IMG/VR virus record: IMGVR_UViG_3300036822_000088
Span: 1 to 20,969 of that record
From: a virus
DNA length: 20,969 nt
Reading direction: 5' to 3' (one strand)
The notes beneath the pieces were generated by a model. It saw only the letters and a program-made list of their open reading frames with translations. It had not been told where the DNA came from and did not search any database. The position numbers were made by a program, and so were the translations under genes. Positions 20,512-20,969 of the stretch are shown in pieces. How positions within the stretch are numbered: position 1 is the first letter of the stretch; every line of letters begins with the position of its first letter.

Positions 20512-20969
20512 GGTTAATCTCCTCGTTGTATTGTTCGAAGAGTGATCTGATGCAAACCGGCTCGACCTCTGTTCCATTGGACAAGACCGGAGTAATCGTG
20601 TAGGTCTGCCTGTTCAACTTCCACGTCTTGATCGTCGGAGCATCTCTGCCTGGAGCACCCGATACTCCGCTCGGGCCGCGCTCTCCTGGCTCTCCCCTCG
20701 GACCAGGCTTGCCTGGCTTTCCAGCGCTGGCGATCAACTGCCAACCGTCTCCCGGACATGGCCCTGGGTCATCACACTTGGCGATGAAGCTCGAGCCATT
20801 GAGTGCCGCGATGTTCAAGAAGCTGTAGACGGCGTCATCTCTCCACGTACCCTTGATTACCGGCACCGCCGCATTGATGCCAGCTGCGGCAACGCAGACC
20901 CAGTCGTCGTGCGGAGGGGCGTGGACAGTGTCACACTGGGCCTGATACGTGCTGCCTTTGTGCGTAACC
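20504..20969 (-). CDS. Collagen-like protein with W/Y repeat modules, 5' end outside window
   Basis: The frame is open to the right edge without a stop, so the GTG at 20866 is probably internal; 154 residues are visible. Two modules follow the pattern GS-Y-A-CD------P-DDW-C-AAAG, one near the window edge (GSTYQAQCDTVHAPPHDDWV) and one at about 20780-20730 (GSSFIAKCDD, DGWQLIASAG). They are followed by a Gly-X-Y tract (GKPGPRGEPGERGPSGVSGA, then PGRDAP) and a beta-rich end. Such modules resemble carbohydrate-binding-like repeats in phage surface proteins. Placed just before the connector, it may be a capsid decoration or attachment protein. Confidence 0.7.
   Translation of the reverse strand, partial: VTHKGSTYQAQCDTVHAPPHDDWVCVAAAGINAAVPVIKGTWRDDAVYSFLNIAALNGSSFIAKCDDPGPCPGDGWQLIASAGKPGKPGPRGEPGERGPSGVSGAPGRDAPTIKTWKLNRQTYTITPVLSNGTEVEPVCIRSLFEQYNEEINRG

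Noticed and set aside
20504-20866. Complete collagen-like gene starting at GTG 20866
   Set aside because: The frame remains open to the right edge and contains a second copy of the W/Y repeat module upstream of that GTG, so the true start lies outside the window.

Overview
This window is a block of a contractile-tailed (Mu-like, myovirus-type) bacteriophage or prophage. It holds nearly the whole tail and baseplate module, the host-range fibres and the lysis genes. GC content is high, genes are packed with ATGA, TGATG and TAATG overlaps, and Shine-Dalgarno sites of GGAG or GAGGAG type are frequent. Gene order and protein style suggest a Gram-negative, probably alphaproteobacterial (Rhizobiales-like) host. 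That is an inference; nothing in the window names the host.

Layout. Positions 1-1198 (+ strand) hold four small genes: a partial coiled-coil protein, a possible winged-helix protein, a helix-turn-helix-like protein and a short conserved-looking protein. They end at a very strong intrinsic terminator (1358-1398). Everything from 1417 to the right edge is on the - strand and reads right to left as one long late operon converging on those genes.

Reading in the direction of transcription, the operon runs as follows. It starts with a collagen-like protein cut by the window edge, a head-tail connector, two small neck or joining proteins and a tail-terminator-like protein. Next come a DUF2635-type protein, the tail sheath, the tail tube, and a tail assembly chaperone pair joined by a -1 frameshift site. 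Then come the tape measure with two embedded wall-active-like domains and a Mu N-type protein split into two genes. The baseplate follows: P/gp44-like hub, gp45-like spike, gp46-like, gp47 (J)-like and gp48-like proteins. After these are a beta-helix tailspike or fibre, two small tail-fibre-associated genes and a collagen-like fibre. The end of the operon holds a lysis-type cluster (several small proteins, an amidase endolysin with a C-terminal double-psi beta-barrel-like domain, and a two-helix membrane protein) and a class I SAM methyltransferase.

The structural genes should together build one contractile tail. The connector and joining proteins attach it to the head, tube and sheath polymerise on the chaperone-coated tape measure, and the gp44-gp48 set forms the baseplate that carries the fibres. 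The most notable details are the TTTTTTA slippery site in the chaperone gene, the split N gene, the murein-degrading-type domains inside both tape measure and endolysin, and a 52-codon membrane gene in the lysis cluster. No RNA genes, CRISPR arrays, insertion sequences or attachment sites were recognised.
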